Shown in pieces: positions 60,923 through 64,000 of a stretch of DNA of 64,000 nt (its first letter is position 1; each line of letters begins with the position of its first letter). The translations under genes were made by a program, and so were the position numbers. Under the pieces are notes generated by a model that was not told the DNA's origin, made no database searches, and saw only the letters and a program-made list of their open reading frames with translations. Source of the DNA: Gordionus sp. m RMFG-2023. Lineage: Eukaryota; Nematomorpha; Gordioida; Chordodea; Parachordodidae. The stretch lies in assembly GCF_954871325.1 (NCBI RefSeq), contig NC_088776.1:43294569-43358568 (forward strand), given 5' to 3'.

Positions 60923-62129
60923 TTTTTCATTTTTTTCTGAAAGAAAAATAAAAACTCAATCATTTATTATACTAAATTTATAATGATAGAAAATAGGTAA
61001 GAATATTGAAGTGTTTATTGCCCCACCATCCTCCCTCCAAAATTTTTTAAAATTTATAATGGGATTAAATATGTCACTGAACATAACATTTCAATAAAAA
61101 ACAATTAGAAGAACAAAATAAATGTATTTTGCAACGATTTAATTTTGTAGTAAACTCCTTTTTCCTAGAACAATTTCCAGATAGAACGTATTTTCAAAGT
61201 GATTTTTAAAGCATGTTTCCAGCTTAATTTTATTTATTTTCAAACAAAAAATAATAATTTGATTTAATTCTAATATTTCTATTTTGAGAGATTTCAGAAC
61301 CCTCTAACACCCCTTCCCTAATTAATGACGCTAATATTTCTCTCCTGATGACTTAAATGTAAAATAATATTCACTTACTGGTATGTTCATTGATGTAACC
61401 CCCCCCCCACCCCCTGAGTTACCAGTTTATATTTTGATGACGTAATTGTAACATATCTCCCATATTAGTGGGCCTTGAGAAATTTCAAACATATGGGCTC
61501 TCGGCCTTCCTTTAGGAGCCTAAAATGGAACCAAGGTTAATGTTTCAAGGAATATTTTAGTTTGATTTTATCGAAAAGAAAGGAGGGAAAGTAGCTATTA
61601 TGATTTATTTTATATTCAATTTTTCCGGTTATATAATTGTGTCGAGAAATATTATATAATTGTAACTTGAGATAAAAAAGTTTTCCCAACAATTACAAAC
61701 ATTATAATTGGATAGTAATTCATTATTTGAAATTTGGTATTGTGGCTGAATATCCCTATATATAATTTTACACTTTATTTTCGCAAAAGGGGACTATATT
61801 TTTTTCCCAGCAATTAAGTATGAAGCCAATAATATATCAATAATTTTATATTATAAATATAATTAAACGGGCAATATTGACAGAAAATAACAATGATCAG
61901 ACAATTGGAATTCGATGATGAACAATAATTTGAATGCTTTTCTGCCTTTAGAACTCCACTCTTGCAATATTCTTTGGCGGATTAAAGATAAATAAATTAA
62001 TACAGCTAACATAATATATAATAAAAATAATCAGAAACTTAAAAAATATTATTTATGCTTACTTAAAAAATGTTGTTCAGTGAAAATGTTTTAAAATGCT
62101 TAACAAAAAATTCCCTGGTTATTCTAGTT
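60923..62129. other. AT-rich stretch with a C run, no gene seen
   Basis: A 10-C run at 61399-61408 is followed by accccctgagttacc, likely repeat debris. No coding frame or transposon ends recognised. Confidence 0.45.
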
Positions 62130-63120
62130 ACCTGCCTTGGCATTAAAACCGACACGACTCCAATTCAATTATCACATCATAGCTTCTGATGATGACATCT
62201 AGCAGTATGATTCCCTGGTACTTCTCTTTTGTTTAGGCATACATGGCCTTGTCCAGGATCTCAAATTCAAATTTAATTTGAACCTTACCATGATATCTAC
62301 GATGGCACTATTTATGGCTCACTAATTAGATTTATGGAAGCTTTAAATTTTATTGAAACTAATTCAAAATACATTAAGGCCTCTTCTTAAATGCAACAAA
62401 GACTGAAATGGGTTTTCTTTCTGAGTAGGTAAAATGGTTGGCATCTACTTATTATCTTTTTATATCTTGTCACTCCTTTCTTCTTTTACCGCCCAAAAAT
62501 GTTAATATCCAATAGTCCAATCTCTCCTAATGATAACTAGCTGGATCAGGCTCTTACAATACGAAACATATGGCAAAACGATGTTTCGACGATAACAACT
62601 CACAAATATGTTTTACCCTTAATTCTAAAATTGATTCCATTTTATTCGCATCATTTCTTTTTGAAGACATTCTACTCTTTCAAAATAAGAAAAAAATAGA
62701 TGGACATTAGTAGTTAAGAAGCCTAAGAGTTATCTAGATGATTCGACTGCACATTGTCCAACTCAAAATTCCTTAAATTATAACTTATCCAGATTAAATT
62801 GTATGGAAATTCAGGATTATCAACAACGCCATTCACCAATAATTAAACTTTTTAGCTTATTCCTAAAAATACTAGAATCCCCAATAACATAGAACCTCAT
62901 AATCCTTTATCAAATGGTGTCCCTAAGACCTGATCTGGACTCACAATTATTCCATGAACAACATCTCTCATTTTAAATTTTACTTACATTTCCATTAACC
63001 ACAAATATTAATAGCGACATAATTACTCAACAATTAGACACAAAAAATAATACAAAACCCTGAATAACTTCATTTTTACCCCAATAACCATATCCATCAG
63101 AGGAAAATATCGATCTAACC
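62130..63120. pseudogene. Unidentified region with broken coding-like frames
   Basis: This stretch has fewer homopolymers and a more even base mix than its neighbours. On the plus strand, uninterrupted but start-less frames occur. One is PYHDIYDGTIYGSLIRFMEA...SKYIKAS (about 62280-62390). A second, in the 62700-62890 interval, begins TLVVKKPKSYLDDSTAHCPT and runs over 60 codons to a stop. On the minus strand MSSKRNDANKMESILELRVKHICELLSSK starts near 62672. None matches a family I recognise, and the strand of any original gene is uncertain. It could be a decayed host gene, a decayed transposon or chance. Confidence 0.3.
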
Positions 63121-63624
63121 CTTTCTTTTTTTTAATTAAACTTTGGCTTATAAGATCTAAATTCAAACTTTGAATGCCAAACAAAAAATTTCATTTTTTA
63201 AGATAAAAAATATAAATGGAAATTTTTAAATATAATTATTGCTCCTTTTTAGAGACTCAATTATGTTTCCTTTAATGAGTACCCCCCCCCCCCTTTATAT
63301 TCAGTTTTTTATATTATTTTAGGTCAAAACTAGGGAAATTTTTATTTAAATTAAAATATAACTTTGAAATCATTTTATTTATTATATACCACAAATCTTC
63401 AATTTTGATTTATTTGTAAAATATAATATCCAATAAAGAAGTTCTCCATAGCTAGACACAGGTATTATTGGAAGTTTTCCTGCCGTGTTTTTGAAAATTT
63501 ATAAAGATTACCATGGCTACCCAAAGTTCTAGTTGCTCCATGATAATATAGTGTCTAGTAAAAAAAAATGTCATAACAATATTTGGAAAAATTAAAAAAT
63601 ATTTCCTTTATAGTAAATTTATAC

Positions 63625-63947
63625 CAGGGCTGAGGACCCAAACTCGAACCCTCGATATTTGGCTGAACCCGAACCCTTTTTTAGTGTTCAGGATCTAAAA
63701 AAATTTTTTTAAATAATATTATTTTTTAATTGTATTAAAGTATTATATTGTATATATTATAATTATCATGAGAAATTATTTTTATGGCAATACTAATTAA
63801 AATAAATTCTTTTATCTGTTATTTTGACTAATCTTTATAAGTCATTATTTTTCTGGTCTCCGAACCCTGAACAGTATTCAGAGATTCTTCACAGAATATA
63901 AACCCAAACCCTAATTCATCTTTGTAGAAGGAGCGTTCACAGCCCTG
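63625..63947. mobile_element. Short derivative of the CAGGGATGTGAACCCG hAT family
   Basis: A 323-bp element with ends cagggctgaggacccaaact and gagcgttcacagccctg. The flanks atttatac (63617-63624) and gtttatac (63948-63955) agree at 7 of 8 positions. Subterminal ctcgaaccctcgatatttgg and gctgaacccgaaccc match the corresponding region of 56804-58193 (ctgaaccctcgtattttggc, then cgaacccggaccc). It has no coding sequence, so it is a MITE of that family. Confidence 0.85.
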
Positions 63948-64000
63948 GTTTATACATAATTTAAAATTTATATTAAATATTAATATAGCTTAAATTAGAT

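Noticed and set aside
1-64000. LTR retroelements, endogenous viruses or Polintons
   Set aside because: No long terminal repeats, reverse transcriptase, integrase, protease or capsid-like sequence was recognised.

Overview
The window looks like non-coding DNA from a very AT-rich eukaryotic genome. Roughly three quarters or more of the bases are A or T by eye. There are no operons, no ribosome-binding sites and no gene-dense stretches, but there are many transposon copies carrying 8-bp target-site duplications. The longest open frame from a start codon is 98 codons, and it is a transposase fragment. I recognise no host gene, rRNA, functional tRNA or CRISPR array. The abundance of hAT-superfamily elements of ZBED-like, ZMYM1-like and Ac-like types fits an AT-rich invertebrate such as an arthropod or cnidarian, but some AT-rich fungi would also fit. 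I cannot name the species.

The supportable content is nearly all class II (DNA) transposon material. (1) Two inverted-orientation copies (31231-33187 and 42008-43914) of a ~1.9-kb hAT element with a decayed ZMYM1-like transposase; both carry the same smaller element inserted in the C-terminal transposase region. (2) A larger ZBED-like hAT element (41615-45471) whose transposase frame is split by one of those copies, and which also holds a third hAT-type element (44345-45054). (3) An Ac-like hAT at 56804-58193 with a recognisable C-terminal dimerisation domain, and a 323-bp derivative of it at 63625-63947. (4) Several miniature inverted-repeat (MITE) families: GC-island elements with AGAG(A/G)(T/C)CTGCA ends (10631, 26222, 38269, 18212, 20594, 48170, and relatives near 3578, 50609, 60511); a ~193-bp foldback family with TAGTGTTGTTAAA ends (2217, 6615, 21359, 23266, 29227, 35301, 56577); and single elements at 9271, 40413 and 53497. 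(5) A TIR element of unassigned superfamily at 48872-49414. (6) A tRNA-derived SINE at 11169-11337.

Between these lie long AT-rich stretches of homopolymer and T-run/A-run sequence, several local tandem duplications, and about a dozen G or C homopolymers, several of them at transposon ends. The stretch 62130-63120 has somewhat more balanced composition and interrupted coding-like frames that I could not identify.

Overall the window reads as a transposon graveyard with a datable insertion order. A GC-island MITE entered a ZMYM1-like hAT, that composite spread to at least two sites, and one of those sites was inside an already internally deleted ZBED-like hAT.
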